A stretch of DNA of 64,000 nt from Cellulomonas terrae (lineage in GTDB: Bacteria > Actinomycetota > Actinomycetes > Actinomycetales > Cellulomonadaceae), in contig NZ_BJWH01000018.1 in assembly GCF_007990265.1 (NCBI RefSeq), forward strand, positions 1 through 64,000. The letters are read 5' to 3'. Under the pieces are notes generated by a model. The model was not told where the DNA came from. It searched no databases and worked only from the letters and a program-made list of their open reading frames with translations. The position numbers were made by a program, and so were the translations under genes. This document shows, one piece after another, positions 45,072 to 54,824 of this stretch; position 1 is the first letter of the stretch, and every line of letters begins with the position of its first letter.

Positions 45072-45101
45072 ATGAACTACCGTTCATGAACTCTTGTTCA
45101 C
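45072..45101. promoter_or_regulatory. Two overlapping palindromic TetR operators
   Basis: ATGAAC-TACC-GTTCAT (45072-45087) and ATGAAC-TCTT-GTTCAC (45086-45101) share two bases, giving tandem half-sites on one face. The spacing suits two TetR dimers. They sit between the tetR GTG and the membrane-protein ATG. Confidence 0.7.
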
Positions 45102-45124
45102 GATTCGCTCGGAGGGTGCCCACC

Positions 45125-45700
45125 ATGAGCACGACAGAAGCCCGCGTCACGGTCCGCTCGACTGCCGTCCGGACCTGGGCGCTCCTGGCATGGGTCGCCC
45201 TCGGGGCTGCCACCGGCGTGCTCGCGATCCTGCCGGGCGACGGCGAGGGGCTGACCAGCATGCAGCCGACGACGGTGATCGGCATCGCCGTCCTGGGGTA
45301 CCTGGCCGCAGCGGTCGCCGGGCGGCGGTGGGTCGGGTGGGTCGGCGCGTGGACGTTCGCGGTCCTCGTCGTGCTCGCCGGGCTCCTGGACGTCCCCCGG
45401 ACCATCGTCTTCGTGACCTCAGGCGTGATCCTCACCGGCATCGGGCTCGTCCTGCGCCCACGGCTCACCGTTCCCCAGGCGCTCGCCGCCGCCGGCTACC
45501 TGGGCGTCGCCCTGGTCGCCCTGCTGCTCGCTCCTCGCGTCGGGCTCGCGATTGCCGGGCTCGCACTGGCCACGCACGTGGTCTGGGACGTCATCCACTT
45601 CCGCCGCGACGCCGTCGTCAACCGGTCGCTCGCGCTGTGGTGCATCGGGCTGGACCTGGTCGTCGGCGGGGCGTGCGTCGTGGCCGCGGTCGCCGGCTGA
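45125..45700 (+). CDS. Integral membrane protein controlled by TetR
   Basis: The product is a 191-residue protein with about five to six hydrophobic segments and short loops. The segment DVIHFRRDAVVNRSLALWCIGLDLVVGG near the end is the most polar, and its His-Phe-Arg-Arg element may be functional. The ATG at 45125 has GGAGGG at ideal spacing, which excludes the longer frame. I do not recognise a family. Its location opposite tetR with tandem operators suggests induction by a small ligand. Confidence 0.8.
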   Translation: MSTTEARVTVRSTAVRTWALLAWVALGAATGVLAILPGDGEGLTSMQPTTVIGIAVLGYLAAAVAGRRWVGWVGAWTFAVLVVLAGLLDVPRTIVFVTSGVILTGIGLVLRPRLTVPQALAAAGYLGVALVALLLAPRVGLAIAGLALATHVVWDVIHFRRDAVVNRSLALWCIGLDLVVGGACVVAAVAG

Positions 45701-45729
45701 CCCACGAGGCGGTGCGACGACCGCGGAGG

Positions 45730-46434
45730 TCAGCCCGCGAGCGCCATCCGGGTCATCGACTGCGTCGCGCGCTGCATGACGACCTCGAGCGACTCCCCCA
45801 CGTGCTTGTGCAGGGCGGTCAGGGCCGACGGCAGCTCGCGGGCGAGGACCAGGGTGAGGATCTCGAGGTGCTCGTCGATGGTCGCGGTGATGCGGTCGGT
45901 CTCGACGAAGTCGTGCATGCGCACGGCGCGGATCTTCTGGTTCACGGTGACCAGGGCGCCGGTGAGCTGGGTGTTCCCCGACGACCGGGACAGCACCTGG
46001 TGGAAGCCCTCGTCGAAGAGCACGAAGCTCGCGTCGGGGTCGGGCGGAGCGTCACGGAGCTCGGCCCACTTCTCCCGCTCCGTGCGCAGGAGCTCCTCGT
46101 CGTGCCGGACCTGCGGGTTCTCGATGGCCCGGGCGATCCCGCGCAGCTCGAGGGTGATCCGCAGCTCGTAGAGGTTGCGCAGGTCCTCCAGGCTGGGCAC
46201 GACGACGGCGTACCCGAAGTCGGTGCGCTCGACGAGCCCGTCGGACAGGAGCCGCGACAGGGCCTCCCGGACGGGGGTGCGCGACACGTCGAAGAGCTTG
46301 CCCAGCTTGGGTTCGGTGAGTCGCTCCCGCGGGGAGATGCGGCCGTTCAAGATCTCGTCGCGCAGCTGCTGATAGACCACGTCACGCAGCGACCGCGGAT
46401 CCTCGGACAGCCCGGTCGTCCCACCCGTGCTCAT
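45730..46434 (-). CDS. GntR-family regulator, FCD subtype
   Basis: The product is a 234-residue protein. The winged helix is about residues 15-75 (LRDVVYQQLRDEILNGRISPRERLTEPKLGKLFDVSRTPVREALSRL). The FCD ligand domain (about 90-225) shows helices with F-x-x-x-D-x-x-F-H, EHLEILTLVLARE and ALHKHVGES, whose histidines usually bind a metal and ligand. It lies 25 bases after urtE on the same strand, so it is probably the last gene of the urea transport operon. It likely senses an intermediate of urea or nitrogen metabolism and binds the TGTATACA sites. This is inference. Confidence 0.88.
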   Translation of the reverse strand: MSTGGTTGLSEDPRSLRDVVYQQLRDEILNGRISPRERLTEPKLGKLFDVSRTPVREALSRLLSDGLVERTDFGYAVVVPSLEDLRNLYELRITLELRGIARAIENPQVRHDEELLRTEREKWAELRDAPPDPDASFVLFDEGFHQVLSRSSGNTQLTGALVTVNQKIRAVRMHDFVETDRITATIDEHLEILTLVLARELPSALTALHKHVGESLEVVMQRATQSMTRMALAG

Positions 46435-46459
46435 GGTCACGAAGCGTAGACCCCCGTGC

Positions 46460-47152
46460 TCATAGGGCCATCGCGGCGCGCACGTCGGCCTCCTGGTCCG
46501 CGCCGCCGGCACCGGAGCGCGTGACCCGCCCGGACTCCAGCACGTAGTACTGCCCGGCCGCGCCGAGCGCGAACCCGACGTGCTGCTCGACGAGCAGCAC
46601 GGACAGCCCACCGGCGCTGAGCGTCCCGATGGCGTCCTCGATCTCCTGCACCACGGACGGCTGGATGCCCTCGGTGGGCTCGTCGAGGATGAGGACGCGC
46701 GGCCCGGTCAGGAGGGCCCGGGCTATCGCGAGCTGCTGGCGCTGGCCACCGGACAGGAGACCTGCGCGTCGGCCGAGGAGCTCGCGCAGGGCGGGGAACA
46801 GGTCGAGCGCGTCGGCCATCCGGGACGCGCCGGCCGACCCGGCGCCGTCGGCGACGAGCTGGAGGTTCTCCCGTGCGGTGAGCTGCCCGAACGACTGCTG
46901 GCCCTGCGGCACGTAGGCCAGACCACGCCGCACCCGCTGGTGCGGCCGGAGGCGGGAGACGTCCTCGCCGAGCAGGGTCACGCGTCCGCTGCGCACCGGC
47001 AGCAGCCCGACGGCCGCCCGCAGGAGCGTCGTCTTGCCGGCGCCGTTGTGGCCCATGATCGCGGTCACCCCGCCGTCGGGCACCTCGACGTCGACACCGT
47101 GCACCACGGACGTCCGGCCGTAGCCGACGTGCACGCCGGTGAGCTGCAGCAT
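46460..47152 (-). CDS. urtE: Urea ABC transporter ATP-binding protein
   Basis: The product is a 230-residue ATPase of the branched-chain-type ABC family. Walker A GHNGAGKTT (about 32-40), Q loop QGQQSFGQL, the ABC signature LSGGQRQQLAIARALL and Walker B ILDEPTEG are in order. The late H-loop is VEQHVGF. The ATG overlaps the urtD stop by one base (TGATG). UrtE pairs with UrtD and UrtBC to import urea. The C-terminal tail GADQEADVRAAMAL is unremarkable. Confidence 0.93.
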   Translation of the reverse strand: MLQLTGVHVGYGRTSVVHGVDVEVPDGGVTAIMGHNGAGKTTLLRAAVGLLPVRSGRVTLLGEDVSRLRPHQRVRRGLAYVPQGQQSFGQLTARENLQLVADGAGSAGASRMADALDLFPALRELLGRRAGLLSGGQRQQLAIARALLTGPRVLILDEPTEGIQPSVVQEIEDAIGTLSAGGLSVLLVEQHVGFALGAAGQYYVLESGRVTRSGAGGADQEADVRAAMAL

Positions 47153-48012
47153 CAGGACGCCTCCTTCGTAGAGCCCCGTGCACCGGCACCGCGGCCCAGG
47201 TACACCTCGACCACCTTCGGGTCGGCCTGCACCTGCGCGACCGTCCCCTCGCTGAGCACGGACCCCTGGTGGAGCACGGTCACCGACGAGGCGAAGCTGC
47301 GCAGGAACTCCATGTCGTGCTCGACGACCACGACCGTGCGCTGCGCACCGATGCGTCGGAGCAGCTGCCCGGTCTCCTCCCGCTCGGCCTGGCTCATGCC
47401 GGCGACGGGCTCGTCGAGCAGCAGCAGCCGGGCGTCCTGGACGAGCAGCATCCCGATCTCCAGCCACTGCTTCTGCCCGTGCGCGAGCACCCCGGCGGGC
47501 AGGTCGCGCGCGTGCGTCAGGCCGACGGTCTCCAGCGCGGCCTCGACCGCCTCCGGGATCCCCTTGCGCCGCCGCAGCATGAGACGGGCCTTGCGACGCG
47601 ACCCCGCGGCGATGTCGAGGTTCTGCAGCACGGTGAGCTCGTCGAACACGCTGGCCGTCTGGAACGTCCGGCCGACCCCGGCGCGTGCGACCTTGTGCGA
47701 CGGCTTGCCGACGAGCTCGACCCCGCCGAACCGGATGGACCCGGTCGCGGGCGCCAGCCCCGTGATGGCGTCGACGATCGTGGTCTTGCCGGCGCCGTTG
47801 GGTCCGATGAGGAACCGCAGGTCGCCCTGCGTCACCGTCAGGTCGACACCCGCGACGGCGACGAACCCGTCGAACACCACGCGCAGGTCGCGGATCTCCA
47901 GGTAGTCGTGCTTGAACCGGGCGTCGTCGGCGGCGATCACCTGCTCCAGCGCGTCCGGGTCCAGCGACCCCTCGCCGATCAGGGGGGCGGCGGTGGTGGG
48001 CATCTCGCTCAT
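47152..48012 (-). CDS. urtD: Urea ABC transporter ATP-binding protein
   Basis: The product is a 286-residue ATPase. Walker A is GPNGAGKTT, with a Q loop in GRTFQTASVFDELTVL. The signature motif is replaced by AHGQKQWLEIGMLL, which is normal for UrtD, and Walker B is LLLDEPVAG. The UrtD-specific N-terminal extension (about 1-45, MSEMPTTAAPLIGEG...) is present. The ATG overlaps the urtC stop (ATGA). It forms the second ATPase of the urea importer with UrtE. Confidence 0.94.
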   Translation of the reverse strand: MSEMPTTAAPLIGEGSLDPDALEQVIAADDARFKHDYLEIRDLRVVFDGFVAVAGVDLTVTQGDLRFLIGPNGAGKTTIVDAITGLAPATGSIRFGGVELVGKPSHKVARAGVGRTFQTASVFDELTVLQNLDIAAGSRRKARLMLRRRKGIPEAVEAALETVGLTHARDLPAGVLAHGQKQWLEIGMLLVQDARLLLLDEPVAGMSQAEREETGQLLRRIGAQRTVVVVEHDMEFLRSFASSVTVLHQGSVLSEGTVAQVQADPKVVEVYLGRGAGARGSTKEAS

Positions 48013-49100
48013 GAGGCTTTCCCGGAGGTCTCGAGGGCGGGCTCCGGCTCCGGGGCCACAGGGTCGGCAGGCTCGGCGCGTCGTCGGCGGAAGAACCGAC
48101 CGACCGTCGCCAGCCCGTTCGGCAGGAACGCGACGACGAGGATGAACAGCGCACCCTGGAAGTAGATCCAGAACGACGGGAACGACTCCGACAGGGACGT
48201 CTCCGCCCACGACACCCCGATCGCGCCGAGCACCGGCCCGAGGAGGGTGGCCCGCCCGCCGATCGCGACGCCGACGAGGAACGCGATGGACGGCACGACG
48301 CCCACGTCGGCCGGCGAGATGATCCCGACGACCGGCGTGAACAGCGCCCCGCCGATGGCCGCGAAGCAGGCGGCGACCGCGTAGGCGACGGTCTTGACGA
48401 CGGCCGGGTCGTAGCCGAGGAACCGGACGCGGTTCTCCTGGTCGCGGACCGCGACCAGGAGCTCGCCGTAGCGCGAGCCCATGATCAGCCGCACGGTCAG
48501 GACCATGAGCAGCAGCACGCCCGCCGCGATGAAGTAGAGCATCCGCTTGTTCACGGGGTCCGACAGGGTGAACCCGAAGAACGACTGGAACCCGTTGAGC
48601 CCGTTGGTGCCGCCGGTGACCTTCTGCTGCCCGACGAGCAGGATGGCGAACGCGGCGGCGAGCGCCTGCGACAGGATCGCGAAGTACGCCCCCCGGACGC
48701 GTCGCTTGAACACCGCGAGGCCGAGCAGGGTGGCGACGAGGGCCGGCAGGACGAGGATCGCCAGGACCGTGACGACGGGGTCCCGGAACGGCTCCCACCA
48801 GCCGGGTACCGTGCCGTCGCCGTACAGGAGCATGAAGTCGGGCACCCCGCCGGGACCGGCGTCGGACAGCTTGAGGTGCATCGCCATGATGTAGCCGCCG
48901 AGGCCGAAGAACACGCCCTGCCCGAGCACGAGCATCCCGCCGCGCCCCCAGGCCAGCCCGATGCCGACCGCGACCATGGCGAGGCAGCAGAACTTGGCCA
49001 GCAGGTTGAGCCGGAAGTCCGACAGCAGCGCCGGCGCGACACCGAACAGCAGCGCGGCGGCGATCGCGAGCCCGCCCCAGAACCGGACCCGGGGGCTCAT
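48009..49100 (-). CDS. urtC: Urea ABC transporter permease
   Basis: The product is a 363-residue permease with about ten hydrophobic segments. The conserved motif GMLVLGQGVFFGLGGYIMAMHLKL near the start and YAVAACFAAIGGALF in the later half identify the UrtC/LivM type. The long insertion with VTGGTNGLNGFQSFFGF is typical of UrtC. ATG 49100 was chosen from its overlap with the urtB stop. The charged, Pro-Glu-rich tail is probably cytoplasmic. Confidence 0.93.
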   Translation of the reverse strand: MSPRVRFWGGLAIAAALLFGVAPALLSDFRLNLLAKFCCLAMVAVGIGLAWGRGGMLVLGQGVFFGLGGYIMAMHLKLSDAGPGGVPDFMLLYGDGTVPGWWEPFRDPVVTVLAILVLPALVATLLGLAVFKRRVRGAYFAILSQALAAAFAILLVGQQKVTGGTNGLNGFQSFFGFTLSDPVNKRMLYFIAAGVLLLMVLTVRLIMGSRYGELLVAVRDQENRVRFLGYDPAVVKTVAYAVAACFAAIGGALFTPVVGIISPADVGVVPSIAFLVGVAIGGRATLLGPVLGAIGVSWAETSLSESFPSFWIYFQGALFILVVAFLPNGLATVGRFFRRRRAEPADPVAPEPEPALETSGKAS

Positions 49101-49981
49101 GCGAGGCTCCGGGTCCGCACCGAGACGAGACCCTGCGGCCTGACCTGCAGGAACGCGACGATCACGACGAACAGCAGCACCTTGGCGATGCTCGCCGTCG
49201 TCGAGTACTCGAAGCCCGCCTGGAGCAGCCCGAGCGCGAACGCCGCGATCACCGCACCCTTGAGCTGCCCGATACCGCCGACGACCACGACGAGGAACGC
49301 GTCGACGATGTAGTTGGTGCCCAGCGTCGGACCGATCGACCCGAGCAGGGTGAGGGCCACTCCCGCGACACCCGCCACGCCGGACCCGACGAAGAACGTC
49401 AGCCGGTCGGTGGCCCGCGTCGAGATGCCGGACGTCTCGGCGAGGTCGCGGTTCTGCACGGTGGCGCGGATGCGGCGGCCGAGCGGGGTGAGCTTGAGCA
49501 GGAGGGAGAGCGCCAGCACGCACAGGAGCGCGAGCGCGAGGATGAACAGCCGGGTCTTGGGGATGCCGACGCCGAGGATGTCCACCGCTCCGGACAACCA
49601 GGCGGGCGCGCGGACGTCCACGTTGGGGGCGCCGAACACGTCGCGGGCCAGCTGCTGGAGCACGAGGGCGACGCCGAACGTCACCAGCAGCGTGTCCAGC
49701 GGCCGCTTGTACATGCGGGAGATGAGCGTGACCTCCAGGAGCAGGCCGAGCAGCCCGCCGACGAGGAACCCGATGACCAGCGAGACCAGCAGGGAGACGC
49801 CCGCGTCGGCGATGACGCCCTGCACCACGAACGCCGTGTAGGCGCCGGCCATCATGAACTCGCCGTGCGCCATGTTGATGACGCCCATCTGACCGAACGT
49901 CAGCGCCAGGCCGAGCGCCGCGAGCAGCAGCACCGACCCCAGGCTGAGGCCCGCGAAGAGCTGTGAGACGAGGGCGTCCAT
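49097..49981 (-). CDS. urtB: Urea ABC transporter permease
   Basis: The product is a 294-residue permease with eight to nine hydrophobic segments. The motif LTFGQMGVINMAHGEFMMAGAYTAF (about 27-52) and the late VVVVGGIGQLKGAVIAAFALG are signatures of the UrtB/LivH family. It lies about 70 bases after urtA, with a long hairpin in the gap, and is coupled to urtC by a four-base overlap. It forms the membrane channel with UrtC. Confidence 0.95.
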   Translation of the reverse strand: MDALVSQLFAGLSLGSVLLLAALGLALTFGQMGVINMAHGEFMMAGAYTAFVVQGVIADAGVSLLVSLVIGFLVGGLLGLLLEVTLISRMYKRPLDTLLVTFGVALVLQQLARDVFGAPNVDVRAPAWLSGAVDILGVGIPKTRLFILALALLCVLALSLLLKLTPLGRRIRATVQNRDLAETSGISTRATDRLTFFVGSGVAGVAGVALTLLGSIGPTLGTNYIVDAFLVVVVGGIGQLKGAVIAAFALGLLQAGFEYSTTASIAKVLLFVVIVAFLQVRPQGLVSVRTRSLA

Positions 49982-50009
49982 CCGGCCCGTCCTTCCTGTG
50001 GAGAGGGAG

Positions 50010-50043
50010 GTGACCCGGCGCCTGCGAGCAGGCGCCGGGTCAC
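50010..50043 (-). terminator. Perfect 16-bp intraoperonic hairpin after urtA
   Basis: GTGACCCGGCGCCTGC and its exact complement are separated by two bases. The stem lies 7 bases past the urtA stop and before urtB. It may partly terminate transcription or protect the urtA message, giving more binding protein than permease. Confidence 0.65.
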
Positions 50044-50050
50044 CAGCGGG

Positions 50051-51310
50051 TCAGGACAGGCCCTCGGCCCAGTCGTAGCCCTCGAGGAACGGGTCCGGCT
50101 CGATGGGACCGTCCGACGACCACTCGGTGTAGATGAGCCCGTCGGGGCCGATCTTGCCGATGAGCGCGGTCTTCGCGATGTGGTGGTTGTCGCCGTTCAC
50201 GGTGACGGTGCCCTCGGGCGCCTCGAACGTGACGCCGTCCGCCGCCTCCTGGATGGCCGCGACCTCGAACGACTCGGCCTTCTCGACCATGCCCTTCCAG
50301 AGGTAGAGCGACGTGTAGGCCGCCTCCATCGGGTCGGAGGTCACCCGGTCCTCGCCGAACTTGGCCTTGAAGGCCGCGACGAACGTCTCGTTCTCGGGGC
50401 TCTCGACCGTCTGGTAGTAGTTCCAGGCGGTGAGCTGGCCGACGATGTTGTCGATGCCGATGCCACCGACCTCCTCCTCCGCGATGGAGACGGAGACGAC
50501 GGGGAGCGTCTCGGCGGCCAGACCGACGTTCTTGTACTCCTTGAAGAACGCGACGTTGGAGTCACCGTTGAGGGTGTTGAACACCGCGTCCGCGCCCGAG
50601 CCCTTGAGCTTGTTCACGATCGTCGCGAAGTCCGTGTGGCCCAGCGGCGCGTACTCCTCGCCGACGATCTCGACGTCGTTGGCGCCGGCCCAGGCGACGA
50701 TCTCCTTGTTGGCCGTGCGCGGGAAGACGTAGTCGGAGCCGACGAGGAAGATCTTCGACTTGCCCTGCTCCTTGAGGTACTCCATGCCGGGCAGGATCTG
50801 CTGGTTGGTCGTCGCACCCGTGTAGAAGATGTTCGGCGACGCCTCCAGGCCCTCGTACTGGACCGGGTAGAACAGCAGCGAGTCCTTGGCCTCGAAGACG
50901 GGGAGCATGGCCTTGCGCGACGAGGACGTCCAGCCGCCGAACACCGCGGCGACGCAGTCGGACGAGATGAGCTTCTCGGCCTTCTCCGCGAACACGCTGG
51001 GCTCGGAGGCGCCGTCCTCCGCGACGATCTCGAGCTGCTTGCCCAGGACCCCGCCGTCGGCGTTGATCTCCTCGGCGGCCAGGTCGAGGGAGTCCCGGAC
51101 CGTCTGCTCGGAGATGGCCATGGTGCCGGACAGCGAGTTGAGGAAGCCGATCTTGACGGTGTCGCCGGACGTGTCGACGCACGAGGCCGACGCTGCCGTG
51201 CCGGCGTCCGCCGGGTCGTCGGAGGTGCGGGCGCCACATCCCGCGACACCGAGGGCGACGGCCAGGGCGGCCGCCGGGAGGGCGAGAGCGCGCGTACTGA
51301 ATCTGGTCAA
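50051..51310 (-). CDS. urtA: Urea ABC transporter substrate-binding lipoprotein
   Basis: The product is a 419-residue binding protein. The signal peptide has a lipobox (LGVAGC) with the lipid-carrying Cys25. UrtA hallmarks follow: VKIGFLNSLSGTMAISE, LEIVAEDGASEPSVFAEKAEKLI, GGWTSSSRKAMLPVFE and YPVQYEGLE-SPNIFYTGA. The start is a TTG (51310) with AAAGG eight bases upstream. No ATG or GTG gives the lipoprotein signal. It is the first gene of urtABCDE-gntR. A composite regulatory region lies upstream. Confidence 0.94.
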   Translation of the reverse strand: MTRFSTRALALPAAALAVALGVAGCGARTSDDPADAGTAASASCVDTSGDTVKIGFLNSLSGTMAISEQTVRDSLDLAAEEINADGGVLGKQLEIVAEDGASEPSVFAEKAEKLISSDCVAAVFGGWTSSSRKAMLPVFEAKDSLLFYPVQYEGLEASPNIFYTGATTNQQILPGMEYLKEQGKSKIFLVGSDYVFPRTANKEIVAWAGANDVEIVGEEYAPLGHTDFATIVNKLKGSGADAVFNTLNGDSNVAFFKEYKNVGLAAETLPVVSVSIAEEEVGGIGIDNIVGQLTAWNYYQTVESPENETFVAAFKAKFGEDRVTSDPMEAAYTSLYLWKGMVEKAESFEVAAIQEAADGVTFEAPEGTVTVNGDNHHIAKTALIGKIGPDGLIYTEWSSDGPIEPDPFLEGYDWAEGLS

Positions 51311-51396
51311 CGGAGAGGCCTTTCGCTGGGGACGAGCTGTGGGGCGGATCCGGACAGGGGCCGGGAAAGCGAACGACACCGCGCTGTGTCCCGCGC

Positions 51397-51480
51397 TGTA
51401 TACATCCCTGTGCCCATGGGTGATGAACCTAGGGACGGGGTGTTTCGGGCAACGACCGGTCCGCGTAAACGGTCTGTTTC
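51397..51480 (-). promoter_or_regulatory. Composite urtA promoter matching the uca promoter
   Basis: TGTATACA (51397-51404) is followed in plus-strand order by CTAG-GGACG then GTTTC (51442-51446) and GTAAA-N6-GTTTC (51465-51480). The elements and their order match those upstream of uca. TAGGTT on the minus strand is a -10 candidate. The region also lies upstream of the divergent aminotransferase gene. Confidence 0.6.
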
Positions 51481-51523
51481 GGGCCGGTCCCGGTTGCGTC
51501 ACAGCGGCGGATACCCTCGACAG

Positions 51524-52750
51524 ATGCCGCAGCACCGTCCCCTCGACCAGTCGTCGAAGCTCAAGAACGTGCTCTACGAGATCCGCGGGTCCGCCCTGGA
51601 CGAGGTCGTCCGCCTGGAGGCCGAGGGCCACACGATCCTGCGGCTCAACACCGGCAACCCCGCGGCGTTCGGGTTCGAGGCGCCCCACCAGATCGTCCGC
51701 GACGTCATCGCCGCGATCCCGCACGCGCACGGGTACACCGACTCCCGCGGGATCCTGAGCGCCCGTCGCGCGGTGGTCACGCGGTACGAGACGGAGCCCG
51801 GCTTCCCCGAGATCGACGTCGACGACGTCTACCTGGGCAACGGCGTCTCGGAACTCATCACCATGGTCATGCAGGCGCTCCTCGACGAGGGCGACGAGGT
51901 GCTCATCCCGTCGCCGGACTACCCGCTCTGGACCGCGATGACGTCCCTGTCCGACGGCGTCCCGGTGCACTACCGCTGCGACGAGGCCGCGGGCTGGGAG
52001 CCCGACCTGGAGCACCTCCGCTCGCTCGTGACCCCCCGCACCAAGGCGATCGTCGTCATCAACCCGAACAACCCCACCGGCGCGGTCTACTCACGCACCG
52101 TCCTGGAGGGCATCGCCGCGATCGCCCGCGAGCACAGCCTCCTGCTGCTCGCCGACGAGATCTACGACCGCATCCTGTTCGACGGCGCGCAGCACATCCC
52201 TCTCGCCTCCGTCGCGCCGGACCTGCTGTGCCTGACGTTCAACGGCCTGTCCAAGACGTACCGCGTGGCCGGCTACCGGTCGGGGTGGATGGTCGTCACC
52301 GGCCCCCGCGAGCACGCGACCGGGTTCCTCGAGGGCATCACCCTGCTCGCGTCGACCCGCCTGTGCCCCAACGTCCCGGCCCAGCACGCGGTCCAGGCCG
52401 CCCTCGGCGGCATCCAGAGCATCGAGGCGCTGATCGCCCCCGGCGGTCGGCTGCACGAGCAGCGCGACGTCGCCTACCGCGGGCTGACCTCGATCCCCGG
52501 CGTGGACTGCGTCCGCCCCGACGGCGCCCTCTACCTGTTCCCCCGGCTCGACCCGGAGGTGCACGAGATCCGCGACGACGCCCGCCTCGTCTACGACCTG
52601 CTGGTCAGCGAGCACATCCTGCTCGTCCAGGGCACGGGCTTCAACTGGCCGAAGCCGGACCACCTGCGCATCGTCACGCTCCCGGAGGCACGGGTCCTGG
52701 CGGAAGCGGTGGAACGCATGGGCAACTTCCTGTCGAGCTACCGCCAGTAG
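51524..52750 (+). CDS. Class I PLP aminotransferase (AlaA/alanine-type)
   Basis: The product is a 408-residue enzyme. It opens RPLDQSSKLKNVLYEIRGSALDEVVRLEAEG and has NPNNPTGAVYS and the PLP-lysine motif FNGLSKTYRVAGYRSGWM (about 242-259). The pattern is typical of glutamate-pyruvate aminotransferases. It would convert pyruvate and glutamate to alanine and 2-oxoglutarate. The ATG is 51524. It is divergent from urtA and reads out of the same regulatory region, so it may be nitrogen-regulated. Confidence 0.92.
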   Translation: MPQHRPLDQSSKLKNVLYEIRGSALDEVVRLEAEGHTILRLNTGNPAAFGFEAPHQIVRDVIAAIPHAHGYTDSRGILSARRAVVTRYETEPGFPEIDVDDVYLGNGVSELITMVMQALLDEGDEVLIPSPDYPLWTAMTSLSDGVPVHYRCDEAAGWEPDLEHLRSLVTPRTKAIVVINPNNPTGAVYSRTVLEGIAAIAREHSLLLLADEIYDRILFDGAQHIPLASVAPDLLCLTFNGLSKTYRVAGYRSGWMVVTGPREHATGFLEGITLLASTRLCPNVPAQHAVQAALGGIQSIEALIAPGGRLHEQRDVAYRGLTSIPGVDCVRPDGALYLFPRLDPEVHEIRDDARLVYDLLVSEHILLVQGTGFNWPKPDHLRIVTLPEARVLAEAVERMGNFLSSYRQ

Positions 52751-52769
52751 CCCGACCGCCGGTCGAGGG

Positions 52770-52825
52770 CGGCAGCTCGCGACGAGAGCGGCAGTCGGAG
52801 CTCACGCTCTCGTCGGAAAGTGCCG
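52770..52825. repeat. Intergenic repeat element, second copy
   Basis: CGGCAG-C-TCGCGACGA and a following inverted partner (about 52801-52825, GCTCTCGTCG...TGCCG) match the element at 28538-28608 with few mismatches. Again it sits in the 3' region of a gene, after the aminotransferase. Confidence 0.6.
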
Positions 52826-52859
52826 ACCTCGCGAGCAGCGGGGCGGCCGGGGACAGCGA

Positions 52860-52891
52860 ACGGGCCGGTCACCCGAAGGTGACCGGCCCGT
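52860..52891. terminator. Bidirectional hairpin between aminotransferase and groEL
   Basis: A perfect 14-base-pair stem, ACGGGCCGGTCACC and its complement around CGAA, lies between convergent genes. Confidence 0.8.
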
Positions 52892-52911
52892 CCGTGTGGT
52901 TCAGCGCGGGA

Positions 52912-54597
<1,686 letters not shown>

Positions 54598-54652
54598 TCA
54601 CCCGCGGTCTTGTCCCGCGTGCGACGGCCCTCACCGGACGGCCGTGGTGGTT

Positions 54653-54714
54653 CTGTCACTCTCCACCGGAGAGTGCTAAGTCAATGGTTAGCACTCGACC
54701 CCCGAGAGTGCAAG
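54653..54714 (-). promoter_or_regulatory. Tandem CIRCE operators upstream of groEL
   Basis: The distal site (54688-54714) is TTAGCACTC-N9-GAGTGCAAG. The proximal site (54653-54679) is CTGTCACTC-N9-GAGTGCTAA. Each matches the CIRCE consensus TTAGCACTC-N9-GAGTGCTAA with a defect in one arm. The two lie eight bases apart upstream of groEL. HrcA is the expected repressor, although its gene is not in this window. Confidence 0.85.
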
Positions 54715-54824
54715 CAGCGTTCGCCCAGAGCGCGTGCCCGCGGGCCCGGGTCCGAGCACGTCGGAGGCCCTCCTGCGCAGGTGATCGGGCCCGGGCCGGG
54801 GTGCGGCCCCACTATCGTGCGCGT

